Notes under the pieces: model-generated
Databases searched by the model: none
What the model was told of the DNA's origin: nothing
What the model saw: the letters and a program-made list of their open reading frames with translations, nothing else
DNA from: Phyllobacterium chamaecytisi
Lineage (GTDB): Bacteria; Pseudomonadota; Alphaproteobacteria; Rhizobiales; Rhizobiaceae
Reading direction: 5' to 3'
Assembly: GCF_020164455.1 (NCBI RefSeq)
Contig: NZ_JAIQWW010000012.1
Coordinates: 115,370-179,369 of the forward strand
Length of the DNA: 64,000 bases
Part shown: positions 18,260 through 27,148 of the stretch, in pieces
Position numbering within the stretch: the first letter of the stretch is position 1
How the letters are laid out: each line of letters begins with the position of its first letter
Translations under genes and position numbers: made by a program

Positions 18260-18850
18260 TTACAACTGGGTGTAGTGGAACAGAGCATAGAGCAAAATCA
18301 GGACAAGCGCTGCCGCGCCCGCGATCAGGCCAAGCCGCTTTTCGATGAAGCCGCGAATAGGCTCCCCATACCGCCTCAACAGCCAGGCCAGGAAGAAAAA
18401 GCGCGCCCCGCGCGCAAGCACTGCCGAGATGATGAACAGCCAGATATTGATACCTGCCGCTCCCGAAAGAATCGTAACGACCTTGATCGGCGGCAGGTGG
18501 GCAAGGCCGGATGTGACGAGCAGGAGCAGGATCGCATCGGCGCTGGTCGAACCGCGCAATTGTTCGAAGGCATCGAGCTTGCCGTACATTTCAAGAATCG
18601 GCTTCGCCAGTGTTTCATAGGCGTAGTAGCCGAGCAGCCAGCCTGCTATCCCGCCTAGGACAGATGCGATGGTTGCCACCAGCGCGTAGCGGTAGGCGCG
18701 CTGCGGACGCGCCAGTGCCATCGGCAGGAACAGCACATCGGCCGGAACGAGGAACACCGAGCTTTCGATGAATGCGATGACGGCAAGCCAGACTTCCGCC
18801 GATTTGCGCGCAGCCAGAGACATGGTCCAATCGTATAGTCTGCGCAGCAT
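18260..18850 (-). CDS. YqaA family (DedA-related) membrane protein
   Basis: A 196-residue membrane protein related to the SNARE-associated/DedA group. The start at 18850 is chosen because AGGA lies nine bases upstream and the product begins MLRRLYDWTMSLAA as in the family. The motif FIESSVFLVPADVLFLPMAL in helix 1 and GGIAGWLLGYYA in helix 2 are characteristic. Relatives help move lipids across the inner membrane; this subgroup is not characterised. It is upstream of dsbB. Confidence 0.87.
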   Translation of the reverse strand: MLRRLYDWTMSLAARKSAEVWLAVIAFIESSVFLVPADVLFLPMALARPQRAYRYALVATIASVLGGIAGWLLGYYAYETLAKPILEMYGKLDAFEQLRGSTSADAILLLLVTSGLAHLPPIKVVTILSGAAGINIWLFIISAVLARGARFFFLAWLLRRYGEPIRGFIEKRLGLIAGAAALVLILLYALFHYTQL

Positions 18851-19036
18851 CAAGTCGGTTCCTGTGGGGGAGGCAATTTTGAAAAGTCGTGTGATCTTTA
18901 GAGCAAACCGCGGCCAAATGGAATCGTTCCGCTCAATTTTTGCCAAGGCTGTCTTCCTAGCCATTCGCCTCTATTTGTCTCGTGCGGGCAGGGCAACACA
19001 CGACTGTGTTACATTTAAGAAATCATCTTATTGCTG

Positions 19037-19066
19037 TTGACCGAAGGGTGGCTCTGCATGTATTTG
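19037..19066 (+). promoter_or_regulatory. Candidate housekeeping promoter of tRNA-Leu
   Basis: TTGACC (19037-19042) and TATTTG (19061-19066) are spaced by 18 bp and lie 44 bp before the tRNA. The -35 box is near consensus for the alphaproteobacterial housekeeping sigma factor; the -10 box is only fair. Confidence 0.35.
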
Positions 19067-19109
19067 GCTTTTCACGGTCGTGAGTTCACCCATGTCCGAC
19101 GCTCTTGCG

Positions 19110-19194
19110 GCCCCCTTGGCGGAATTGGTAGACGCGCCTGACTCAAAATCAGGTTCCGAAAGGAGTGCTGGTTCGATTCCGGCAGGGGGCACCA
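19110..19194 (+). tRNA. tRNA-Leu (anticodon CAA)
   Basis: An 85-nt tRNA with acceptor stem GCCCCCT/AGGGGGC, discriminator A and an encoded CCA. The D-loop has GGAATTGGTAGAC. The anticodon stem CTGA/TCAG carries loop CTCAAAA with anticodon CAA, and a long class II variable arm is present. The T-arm is GGTTCGATTCC. It reads UUG codons. A T-run follows directly (19196-19200). It sits exactly at the border between the core block and the accessory region. Confidence 0.95.
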
Positions 19195-19463
19195 CTTTTT
19201 AAGGTAATATCGCTATTTTTCAATGGGTTATGGTTGCTCCGGCCTTCGCGATCCACCTTTGTATCCCTGTCAACAATTTGCTGTCGTGTTGCGTGACTAC
19301 GGTAGAAAATTACCGGGGTGGCGAGATAGGCTCGACATACCGTTGCACGAGCACTTTCCCACCCTACTCCAGTCGCGAATATCCAGCAGTCGCATCTCGC
19401 AACGGCTAGCCTGCGGAAGGGCGGTCTCACCCCGAGAGTACGATAGAAAGTTGTTTCCACGAA
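19195..19463. other. Gap between tRNA-Leu and the regulator
   Basis: I find no credible gene on either strand. No copy of the tRNA 3' end and no integrase coding segment is seen directly after the tRNA. Confidence 0.5.
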
Positions 19464-19493
19464 CATAAACATCATGTATACATGATGTTTATG
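19464..19493. promoter_or_regulatory. Perfect 30-bp palindrome, likely GntR-family operator
   Basis: Each half-site is CATAAACATCATGTA followed by its exact reverse complement. The centre ATGTATACAT fits operators of FCD-type GntR regulators, which usually bind short GTATAC-centred palindromes. It covers the first ATG codons of the regulator gene at 19482, 19485 and 19491, so occupancy would block the gene's own transcription or translation start. This suggests autoregulation of the regulator and the downstream hydroxylase genes. Confidence 0.7.
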
Positions 19494-20210
19494 ATGAGAC
19501 TACAAAAAGCTGGAAAGCTCTCTTCAATTGCGCCACCTGCCGAGGCGGCTCAGGATGTTGTTTACAGATGGTTGAAGCAGCATGTTCTGACATTGCCACG
19601 CCATGAAGCAACGTTTGTCACAGAGGCGGAGGTTTGCCGTGCGACTGGATCATCACGGACACCCGTGCGGGAGGCACTGTTGAGGTTGGAATCGGACGGA
19701 TTTCTGCGAATTGTGCCCAAGAAGGGCGCATACGTAGCAGCGATAACCGAAGCCGATGTCGAGTCCGTGATGCAGGCCAGAGGGCTGGTGGAAGATTGGT
19801 GCGTGCGACGTGCGGCCCTTATAGGAGAGCCGCTGGCAGCGCTGTTGGACCAGTTCGTGGTTCGACAAGCTGAGTTGCAGCAAAGCCCGGTGACGTTCAT
19901 CGAGTGCGATCGAGAGTTTCACCGGACGATTGTACGTTCTGCCGGGAATCCAATACTGGCGGATTTTTATGAAACCCTGCGGGATCGGCAATTGCGAATG
20001 GGGGTGCAGGCAATCGCTGCCTCTGAGGAGCGCACCAGTGTTGTACTGGTCGAGCATGCTGCCATCGTCGAAGCGATAAGGTCGGGCGATCCCGAACGCG
20101 CTGCTGCTTCAATAGCCGTGCACTTGTCAAATACGTTGCTTGCCATGCGATCGCCGGCAACGGCAGGCTGGGTGCGCAGCACAGCAGATACCCATGGAAG
20201 TCGGTTTTGA
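19482..20210 (+). CDS. GntR family transcriptional regulator, FCD domain
   Basis: A one-component regulator of up to 242 residues with an N-terminal winged helix (VTEAEVCRATGSSRTPVREALLRLE, GFLRIVPKKGAYV) and an all-helical FCD ligand domain containing the ECDREFHRTIVRSAGN metal/ligand segment. Four in-frame ATGs occur at 19482, 19485, 19491 and 19494. The first three lie within the 30-bp palindrome and no clear ribosome-binding site precedes any, so a leaderless start is possible. It lies 102 bp upstream of the flavin reductase gene in the same direction and probably responds to the aromatic substrate of that pathway. Confidence 0.9.
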   Translation: MMFMMRLQKAGKLSSIAPPAEAAQDVVYRWLKQHVLTLPRHEATFVTEAEVCRATGSSRTPVREALLRLESDGFLRIVPKKGAYVAAITEADVESVMQARGLVEDWCVRRAALIGEPLAALLDQFVVRQAELQQSPVTFIECDREFHRTIVRSAGNPILADFYETLRDRQLRMGVQAIAASEERTSVVLVEHAAIVEAIRSGDPERAAASIAVHLSNTLLAMRSPATAGWVRSTADTHGSRF

Positions 20211-20312
20211 TGACAATGAGGGTGCGATTGTTTGAGTTGTGGCCTGAAGTCCGGAAGTAGAGGCAGCCAAAGCGGTTCTCCTTCCTGATATTCGAACAAG
20301 GAGGAGGGGAAA

Positions 20313-20849
20313 ATGGGTCTCGAGCCGGAAATGTCTTTCGATCAACAGGCGTTTCGGCAAGCTTTGGGCCAGTTTCCCACCGGCGTTTGCGTTGTGACAT
20401 GCTCAGCGGGGTCTCAACAGCTTGGCATGACAATCAGCTCATTCAACTGTTTGTCGCTTGAACCACCCCTTATCCTCTTCAGCATCGATCGCAAGGCCGT
20501 AAGCCTCCCTCTATGGGAGAAGGCCGCGGGCTACGCGGTCAATGTGCTGGCCGAAAACCAGAAAGATATATCCAATCGGTTCGCGAAGTCTCGTTCAAAC
20601 AAATGGGAAGGAGCGAAATTTGCGCACGGACAATTCGGTGCACCCTTGTTGCCCGGCGTTGCTGCGGTGTTCGAGTGCATTCGCAAGGCCAAATATACCG
20701 CTGGTGACCACATCCTTTTCATAGCGGAAGTACGGAGTTTCAATTCGTCAATTGACCGGATGCCACTTGTGTTCAGCAAGGGGCGGTATGCAGCACTCGA
20801 GTCAACCGAATTCGTTGCGCCACTTTGGCCGCTCGACATTCACTACTGA
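20313..20849 (+). CDS. Flavin reductase, HpaC-like component of a two-component monooxygenase
   Basis: A 178-residue NAD(P)H:flavin oxidoreductase domain protein. FRQALGQFPTGVCVVT near the N-terminus and TISSFNCLSLEPPLILFSI are the family segments that hold FMN/FAD. The start at 20313 has an excellent AGGAGG ribosome-binding site. It would supply reduced flavin to the HpaB-like hydroxylase encoded 14 bp downstream. The pairing is the standard layout of two-component flavin-dependent phenol hydroxylases. Confidence 0.9.
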   Translation: MGLEPEMSFDQQAFRQALGQFPTGVCVVTCSAGSQQLGMTISSFNCLSLEPPLILFSIDRKAVSLPLWEKAAGYAVNVLAENQKDISNRFAKSRSNKWEGAKFAHGQFGAPLLPGVAAVFECIRKAKYTAGDHILFIAEVRSFNSSIDRMPLVFSKGRYAALESTEFVAPLWPLDIHY

Positions 20850-20863
20850 CAGGGGAGAGGGAA

Positions 20864-22348
20864 ATGATCAAGACAGGGGCAATGCACATTGAAACTCTGA
20901 GGGACGGCAGGCAGGTCTATATCAATGGTCAGTTGGCCGGAGATGTTACGATCCACAGCGCTTTTCGGCGCACAATTCAATCTATTGGAATGCTCTACGA
21001 TTTTCAGTCCAGGGCGGACAATCTCGAACTGATGACGTTCGAAGTACCTGAAGCGCCGGGGGTGCCCGCCAACCGGATTTGGCAACTACCGCATAGCTAC
21101 CAGGAGCTGTTGGAACGACGCAAGGCACTGGAGACTTGGGCCGAACTTCATGGCGGTTTTCTGGGACGTGCGCCGGATCACGTCGCCTCATGTGTCTCAG
21201 GCATGTATATGGGTATCGAGGTATTTCAGACCTATGACCCCACCCGCGCTGCCGCCCTTGCCGACTATTATCGATATGCGCGCGACAATGAGCTTTATCT
21301 CACCTATGTCATCATCAACCCTCAAGCCGATCGCTCAAGGGCAGCGCATGAGCAGCAGGATCCATTTCTGACTGCGGGCGTAGTCGATGAGGACAGCGAA
21401 GGCCTGACCATTCGTGGTGCCAAGATGCTGGCAACTGGCGGCATTATGGCAAATGAAGTGCTGGTGACCTGCATTCAGCCGCTTCGCGAGGGTGATGAAC
21501 GTTATGCGGTTTCCTTCGCCATACCGATGAATGCCAAGGGGCTGAAAATTCTTTCGCGCAAGTCGTACGAGGAAAACGCTACGAGTGTTTTCGACAATCC
21601 GCTCGCCAGCCGCTTCGATGAAAACGATGCGGTCCTCTACTTCGATGATGTGAAAGTCCCGTGGGAACGCGTGTTCGTTAATCAGGACATTGAAATGACC
21701 CTGAAGCAGTTTCACACCACGCCAGCCCACGTCTACCAGAACTATCAGGCGCAGATTCGCCTGATGGTGAAGATGCGCTTCCTTGTTGGCGTCGCCAAGC
21801 GCATCGCGGAAACAAACGGCGTCATCAACTTCCCTCAAGTGAAGGAAACACTGGGTAGTCTGGCTGCCCACAACACAATGGTGGATGCGCTCGTGCATTC
21901 GATGGAGGTAAAGGGCCGAATGCACGGCGGTTACTTCGTTCCAGACGCACACACCTTGTACTCCGCCCAGGTCTTGACTCAGCAGCTTTACGCACAGGTC
22001 ATGGTGACGCTGCGTGAGCTGGCGGGCGGCGGATTGATCATGCTGCCATCGTCGGTCTCGGACTTCGCAAATGGTGAACTGCGCGATCTGATCGGGAAAA
22101 CGCAGCAATCGCCGGTTACATCCGCCGAGGGCCGCGTGAAATTTTTCAAGCTCGCCTGGGATGCAGTTGGATCGGAATTTGCATCGCGCCACACGCAATA
22201 CGAGATGTTTTACGGCGGAGCTTCATTCGTGACCACAGGCCACAGCTTCCGAACGTTTGATTGGGATCGTTGCACGCAGCTGGTCGATCAAATGCTCGAC
22301 AGCTATGCGCTGGACGATGAAATCAAAGAAAACCCTGTAGCCGCCTGA
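20864..22348 (+). CDS. 4-hydroxyphenylacetate 3-hydroxylase family oxygenase (HpaB-like)
   Basis: A 494-residue FADH2-dependent aromatic hydroxylase with an acyl-CoA-dehydrogenase-like fold. The start at 20864 follows AGGGGAGAGG; the upstream TTG alternative at 20825 would overlap the reductase gene. Recognisable segments are GRAPDHVASCVSGMYMG, INPQADRSR, the ATGGIMANEVLVT flavin region and GGGLIMLPSSVSDF. It would ortho-hydroxylate a phenolic compound with flavin from the adjacent reductase. 4-Hydroxyphenylacetate is only the family's best known substrate. No ring-cleavage genes are nearby, so the natural substrate is unclear. Confidence 0.9.
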   Translation: MIKTGAMHIETLRDGRQVYINGQLAGDVTIHSAFRRTIQSIGMLYDFQSRADNLELMTFEVPEAPGVPANRIWQLPHSYQELLERRKALETWAELHGGFLGRAPDHVASCVSGMYMGIEVFQTYDPTRAAALADYYRYARDNELYLTYVIINPQADRSRAAHEQQDPFLTAGVVDEDSEGLTIRGAKMLATGGIMANEVLVTCIQPLREGDERYAVSFAIPMNAKGLKILSRKSYEENATSVFDNPLASRFDENDAVLYFDDVKVPWERVFVNQDIEMTLKQFHTTPAHVYQNYQAQIRLMVKMRFLVGVAKRIAETNGVINFPQVKETLGSLAAHNTMVDALVHSMEVKGRMHGGYFVPDAHTLYSAQVLTQQLYAQVMVTLRELAGGGLIMLPSSVSDFANGELRDLIGKTQQSPVTSAEGRVKFFKLAWDAVGSEFASRHTQYEMFYGGASFVTTGHSFRTFDWDRCTQLVDQMLDSYALDDEIKENPVAA

Positions 22349-22356
22349 GGTATTCC

Positions 22357-22758
22357 ATGCAGACCAAGGAGCACAAGGAATTCCACTCCGTGGACATGGA
22401 AGGCGAGGGCTGGCATTCGCCTCCCGGCTATCCGCCTGAGATCGAGCAAAAGATACTTTCCGGCAGTCTCGACGAAGAAAACATGATGGGAAGCCGGACG
22501 CGACTGCTTCGGTTCAAGCCGAGCGCCTACACAGCAATCGCGTTTGTGCACGATTATTGGGAGGAGGTATATCTGATCTCAGGAGATCTGATCGTTGGCG
22601 GACCAGATGCCCAGCATCAGACGACCTTCCTTTCCAACACTTATGCCTGCCGCCCACCCGGCGTCCGACACGGTCCCTTCGGGTCAGAGACAGGATGCCT
22701 GTTACTTGAGTTTCACTACTATCCCGACCCATCTTCGCCCAAAAAACACGTGCGATAG
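22357..22758 (+). CDS. Cupin domain protein linked to the hydroxylase
   Basis: A 133-residue single-domain cupin. The barrel motifs appear as HDYWEEVYLISGDLIVGG (motif 1, with His and Glu candidate metal ligands) and PPGVRHGPFGSETG (motif 2 with His). It starts 8 bp after the hydroxylase stop, so it is probably translated from the same mRNA. A metal-dependent dioxygenase, isomerase or ligand-binding role in the same aromatic pathway is plausible, but nothing in the sequence fixes the reaction. Confidence 0.82.
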   Translation: MQTKEHKEFHSVDMEGEGWHSPPGYPPEIEQKILSGSLDEENMMGSRTRLLRFKPSAYTAIAFVHDYWEEVYLISGDLIVGGPDAQHQTTFLSNTYACRPPGVRHGPFGSETGCLLLEFHYYPDPSSPKKHVR

Positions 22759-22912
22759 TACAATGGCGTCGGATTTGGACATGTAAGGTCGAGCGCTGCG
22801 AGGCTAGCTGCCGCTTATGACGCGAAGTGAACGTTAGTGAAGGTCTGCTGTAGATTGAAGTTGCCACCTTGTGTGTATTCAAAAGGCTCACGATGACGGA
22901 TATATGATCATT

Positions 22913-24253
22913 TCATTGAGCGGAGGGCGTCACACTGGCCGCAAAAAGTTGCCAACTTCCAGGAACGTCGCGTAGCTTTGTCTCACCGCGGGCGTCAAAT
23001 GCGACGCCAGCCCCGACGACCAGATCCTTCACGGTCCTCGACACCACGACTTCGCCTGGAGCAGTGTGATCGAGGATCCGAGATGCAAGATGCACCGCGA
23101 TCCCGCTCAAGTCATGGCCGCGCTTTTCGCATTCACCTGTGTGCAACGCGGCTCGGATGTCGAGACCCATGGCGGACGCACGGTGGTGTATCGCGCAAGC
23201 GCATTGAATTGCCTTGGTAGGCCCTAGAAAAGTTGCCAGGAAACCATCTCCCGTGGTCTTGACCTCCGTGCCGTCGAAGCGGCGGAGCTCCATACGCACG
23301 GCATCGTCGTGGCGTTGCAGCAACTCCTTCCAGCTTTGATCGCCTAATTTGTTGGCAACGGAAGTTGAACCAACAATATCGGTGAACAACACCGTGAGAA
23401 GAACGCGCTCCGAAGCCTGCCGCGGCCGCATTCCAGTCAGGAACTCCTCGATTTCGTCGAGTGTTCGGTCAACGTCACCCGCCCAGATTACATGATCGTC
23501 GCCCTGCAATTCCACCCATTTGGCCCCTTGGATGTGGTCAGCGACAAAGCGGCCCTCATTGACGTTCACCCAGCGATCACCCGTCCGGTGCAGCACAAGT
23601 GTGGGGACATGAATGGCGCTCAAGATGCCGCGTACATCGATCTCGGTGTTCCATCGCCACAGTTCTATTGCATCCTGCGGGGAGGCTGAGTTCCGCAAAT
23701 AGCCGGCAAGCCAGTCCCGCGCCTCCCGATCTTCGGCAAGGCTGGGTGCCGCATTGCTGAGGTCAAACGGACCGCCCCAATCGCGAGCGATTACCGCCAG
23801 TTCCTCCTCAACTTGCTCGCGTGTCTTGCCCCAGGGATAATCTTCCGACCAGATGCCCTTAGCGAAAGACCCATTTAGTACCAGTGCCGCGGTCCGCTCT
23901 GGATACGTCGCTGCAAACAACATACACATATTGCCGCCTTCGGACGTGCCAACCAGCGCCGCCCGGCGCGAACCAGCCGCATCCATAACCGCCTGCACGT
24001 CCTGCATTCGATCCTCAAGGGTGGGGAAGCCGACGCTCCGGTCCGATAGCCCCGTGCCGCGCTTGTCGAAAAGGATCAATCGAGCAAACCCACTCAGTCG
24101 CTCGAATACGTGCGCCATGCGCGGAAACGTCCAAGCATAGTCGAGATTGGAGACAAAGCCAGGAACGTAGATTATGTCGAGAGGACCATCGCCAATCACC
24201 TGATAGGCAATGTTCAGACCGCCGCTTCGCGCATATCGGGTGCTTGGATGCAT
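22913..24253 (-). CDS. Alpha/beta hydrolase fused to class III adenylate/guanylate cyclase domain
   Basis: A 446-residue soluble two-domain protein. Residues 1-275 form an alpha/beta-hydrolase with nucleophile elbow GTSEGG (Ser104), Asp226 and His254 as the likely triad. Residues 285-440 form a class III cyclase domain with metal aspartates in FTDIVGST (Asp292) and TTGDGF (Asp336). The fusion suggests that binding or hydrolysis of a small molecule controls cyclic nucleotide production. Such fusions are known in rhizobia and actinobacteria, but few have been tested. It is transcribed toward the cupin gene and appears to be monocistronic. Confidence 0.88.
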   Translation of the reverse strand: MHPSTRYARSGGLNIAYQVIGDGPLDIIYVPGFVSNLDYAWTFPRMAHVFERLSGFARLILFDKRGTGLSDRSVGFPTLEDRMQDVQAVMDAAGSRRAALVGTSEGGNMCMLFAATYPERTAALVLNGSFAKGIWSEDYPWGKTREQVEEELAVIARDWGGPFDLSNAAPSLAEDREARDWLAGYLRNSASPQDAIELWRWNTEIDVRGILSAIHVPTLVLHRTGDRWVNVNEGRFVADHIQGAKWVELQGDDHVIWAGDVDRTLDEIEEFLTGMRPRQASERVLLTVLFTDIVGSTSVANKLGDQSWKELLQRHDDAVRMELRRFDGTEVKTTGDGFLATFLGPTKAIQCACAIHHRASAMGLDIRAALHTGECEKRGHDLSGIAVHLASRILDHTAPGEVVVSRTVKDLVVGAGVAFDARGETKLRDVPGSWQLFAASVTPSAQ

Positions 24254-24763
24254 GATGCCAGCATATCACGCCCGTCACCATTGTGAATTGGCCCAATTCT
24301 CCACAGGTGGAACGCGTTCATTTATCAGCGAAGGACCCAATACGGACACCGCACGCGGACGACGGGATGGATGAAGCCGTTCATGTCTGCTGCGCTTCGA
24401 GCGCGTCGCAAAGCAAGGCTTTTTAGACCCTGATCCCAGGCATGCATGCAGCCGCTCCGAACGCAAGGGAGCCAATAGACTGCGAAGAGAAGCGTGACCC
24501 GCGTGAACGACCAGGCTGCCGGAAAATTAGAAAAAAGCTTGACCCAAATGCCCGATTAAAGAAGCGAATATTGTGAATGTCCGCAAGTGGCGCAAAGCGG
24601 ACTTACATTCTTTATGTCGATACCGATGCCGACTGTTCGGATCAGAAGCGGCACGGTCGATTGATTGTAGGCGCGCTTCTATCCCCGCATAACAGGTCGT
24701 AATATACTGAAGTCCAGTATGGCCTTCAAGGCTACTACCTGTTCGCTATGAAGGGAGACACCT
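24254..24763. other. 510-bp gap before the Rieske-FAD reductase gene
   Basis: No gene is supported. At 24574 it holds TGAATGTCCGCAAGTGG, a 17-mer found again at 27572. Near its right end nested inverted repeats are visible: AACAGGT (24691-24697) with ACCTGTT (24737-24743), and inside them ATACTG (24704) with CAGTAT (24715-24720). These may be an operator for the downstream gene. Confidence 0.5.
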
Positions 24764-26284
24764 ATGGTTGAAAACCAGTCCCCAATCGGCCCTGACCTCA
24801 CACAGGGCGTTCCTGTGACTGCCCTCGACGGAGGGAAGCTCCTTGGTCATGTCGGCCAAAAGGATGTTCTTCTTGTGCGCGTAGAGGAAGAGATATACGC
24901 CATCGATGCTTATTGCAGCCACTATCATGGACCCCTCATCGACGGGCTAGTGGTGGAAAGCACGGTGCGCTGTCCCTGGCACCACGCATGCTTCGATCTG
25001 CGCAGCGGCGAAGCTATCCGTGCGCCGGCTTTAAGCTCATTGTCGTGCTGGCGCGTCGATAAGCGAGATGGACATCTCTTCGTTCAACATAAGCGCGATG
25101 ACCAAAAACAGGCACAGCCATCGCAATCGGCCGCGCCGGAACGCATCGTCATCATTGGTGGTGGTGCGGCGGGTTTTGCCGCGGCGGAAATGCTTCGCAG
25201 GCGGGATTTCCAAGGCAGCATTGTCATGCTGAGCGCGGACTCCGCAGCTCCGGTCGACCGACCGAACCTTTCGAAGGATTACCTGGCGGGCAGTGCGCCC
25301 GAAGAATGGCTGCCGCTGCGGTCGGACAAGTATTATAGCAAGGCGCAAATCGACCTCCGCCTTCGTACGGAAGTCACCTCCATCGACACTTTCTCAAGAC
25401 ATGTCGTGACTGCTGGCGGCGAGAAGATTCCCTATGATCGGCTGCTCCTGGCAACCGGTGCAGAACCAGCGCGCTTGACCATACCCGGCGCGGATCAGAC
25501 GAATGTCTATACGTTGCGTACGCTCGATGACAGCCGCGCCATCATCGCTGCAGCCAAGAGCGGTCGACGTGCCGTCGTGATCGGGGCCAGCTTTATCGGG
25601 CTCGAAGTTGCGGCCGCTTTGCGCGCACGCGGGATCGAAGTTCACGTCGTCGCTCCGAGCAAACGGCCGATGGAGCGAATTCTCGGACCGGAGATGGGGG
25701 ACTTCATCCGGGCCCTCCATGAAGAGCATGGCGTCATTTTTCATCTCGAAGACGCGGTGACGGCGATTGAAGGTTCAAAAGTTCGGCTCAAGAGCGGAGC
25801 CGTGCAGGAGACCGACTTCGTTGTGGCCGGCATCGGCGTGCGGCCGCGCCTCGCCTTGGCCGAACAGGCCGGCCTTGCTATCGACAACGGTGTTATGGTC
25901 AATGCCTATCTCGAGACAAGCGTGCCGGGGATCTATGCGGCGGGCGACATCGCGCGCTGGCCAGATCCGCATTCCGGTCAAAACATTCGCGTCGAGCATT
26001 GGGTGGTCGCAGAGCGCCAGGGGCAGGTCGCTGCACTCAACATGCTTGGGCAGCAGCAAAAGTTCGACGCCGTGCCTTTCTTCTGGAGCCAGCACTATGA
26101 CGTCCCGATCAACTACGTTGGTCACGCAGGAAAATGGGATGAGATTGTCGTTGACGGTGACATCAAAGCGAAGGACTGCACGCTGCAATACAAAAACGGC
26201 GGACGGGTTCTTGCCACAGCCTCAATATATCGGGATATCGAAAGTCTGGAGACCGAGGTGCGTATCGAGCGCGAAATCGCTTAA
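24764..26284 (+). CDS. FAD-dependent reductase with N-terminal Rieske domain
   Basis: A 506-residue AIFM3/BphA4-like oxidoreductase. A Rieske [2Fe-2S] domain fills the first 110 residues, with ligands C51, H53, C70 and H73. After a linker, the FAD site GGGAAGFAA starts at residue 132. The NAD(P)H site is at VIGASFIGLEVAAAL, and YAAGDIARW is the second FAD contact. The fused ferredoxin suggests that it feeds electrons from NADH to an oxygenase or acts in redox defence. A GGGAGA ribosome-binding site precedes the ATG. No partner oxygenase is adjacent; the nearest is the HpaB-like hydroxylase, which already has its own reductase. Confidence 0.9.
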   Translation: MVENQSPIGPDLTQGVPVTALDGGKLLGHVGQKDVLLVRVEEEIYAIDAYCSHYHGPLIDGLVVESTVRCPWHHACFDLRSGEAIRAPALSSLSCWRVDKRDGHLFVQHKRDDQKQAQPSQSAAPERIVIIGGGAAGFAAAEMLRRRDFQGSIVMLSADSAAPVDRPNLSKDYLAGSAPEEWLPLRSDKYYSKAQIDLRLRTEVTSIDTFSRHVVTAGGEKIPYDRLLLATGAEPARLTIPGADQTNVYTLRTLDDSRAIIAAAKSGRRAVVIGASFIGLEVAAALRARGIEVHVVAPSKRPMERILGPEMGDFIRALHEEHGVIFHLEDAVTAIEGSKVRLKSGAVQETDFVVAGIGVRPRLALAEQAGLAIDNGVMVNAYLETSVPGIYAAGDIARWPDPHSGQNIRVEHWVVAERQGQVAALNMLGQQQKFDAVPFFWSQHYDVPINYVGHAGKWDEIVVDGDIKAKDCTLQYKNGGRVLATASIYRDIESLETEVRIEREIA

Positions 26285-26425
26285 AGTCACGCAATCCTGC
26301 GACCGTCGACTTTTTGCCCTCAGCTGCCGCCCACCTGTTGATCAGAAAGGACCGCGTGGGGTGGAGAGCCGACACGTCGGCGGCCAATTTAGCAAACATC
26401 AAGTGCGCTCTGCTTTCGCCGTCCA

Positions 26426-27148
26426 TCAGACATGTACCTCGCCGTGCTCCTTCTTGTCAGAGTCGCCAGCGAGCAGGGCGGCGTAGGCGAGCCAGCAGTA
26501 GAAGGCAACTACCCCGAGCAATATGGCCCAGCCCGGTAACGGCCCGAATGCGGCGTTTGCGACGATCTCATGGAGTGATCGCGCAACATCGAGCGCCACT
26601 CCGTCATCCTGCAATTTAGGCGTCGAGATTTTCAATACCCAAGCCAGAAGCAGGACCAGGAACATCCATAGATAATTACGGCGCAACCGCCGCGACATTG
26701 CCGCTCGGATGGAGATCAGGAATTGCGGCTTGCGCAAATCTTGGCCGAGTAGGCGCGCCCAGTCGCTGTCCAACCCTGGCAGGGGTGCAAAGACCTGAGC
26801 AAAATAGTGTTTCTCCAGTCGGCGTACTCGTCCGCGGTAGACGTCGAAGAACCGATAGCGTCGCGCCTCGATGATCAGCAGAAGTTGCACCAGCACCATG
26901 GCGAACAAGAGCACGCCGTGATGCGACGTCGGCGATGACAACGACAGAGACAGCATTGCTGCAACGCCGGTAATGGCCCAGTTGGTTGTGCGGTCGATCC
27001 TGTCGCGCCATCCCGCCATGCGGCCCATCTCGGCGCGGTGATAATGCGCCAATACCGTGATGTACTCGGCTGATGTGGCTGGGAACGGCGGGATTGACCA
27101 TCGAGCCGCGGTGTCGCTGACCGGCAGTTGTTCCTGAGCTTCGTTCAT
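26426..27148 (-). CDS. DUF2270 family membrane protein
   Basis: A 240-residue integral membrane protein of unknown function; the start at 27148 follows GGGAGGTGGAT, a strong ribosome-binding site. A soluble N-terminal part has ITVLAHYHRAEMGRMAGWRDRIDRTTNWA, a recognisable DUF2270 signature. About four hydrophobic helices follow in two pairs, with RRYRFFDVYRGRVRRLEKHYFA between them. The family often appears near stress or iron-sulfur genes. Convergent with the Rieske-FAD gene. Confidence 0.82.
   Translation of the reverse strand: MNEAQEQLPVSDTAARWSIPPFPATSAEYITVLAHYHRAEMGRMAGWRDRIDRTTNWAITGVAAMLSLSLSSPTSHHGVLLFAMVLVQLLLIIEARRYRFFDVYRGRVRRLEKHYFAQVFAPLPGLDSDWARLLGQDLRKPQFLISIRAAMSRRLRRNYLWMFLVLLLAWVLKISTPKLQDDGVALDVARSLHEIVANAAFGPLPGWAILLGVVAFYCWLAYAALLAGDSDKKEHGEVHV

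Noticed and set aside
24275..24475. Small minus-strand frame upstream of the hydrolase-cyclase gene
   Set aside because: Sixty-six residues rich in Arg and Ser, no ribosome-binding site and no domain.
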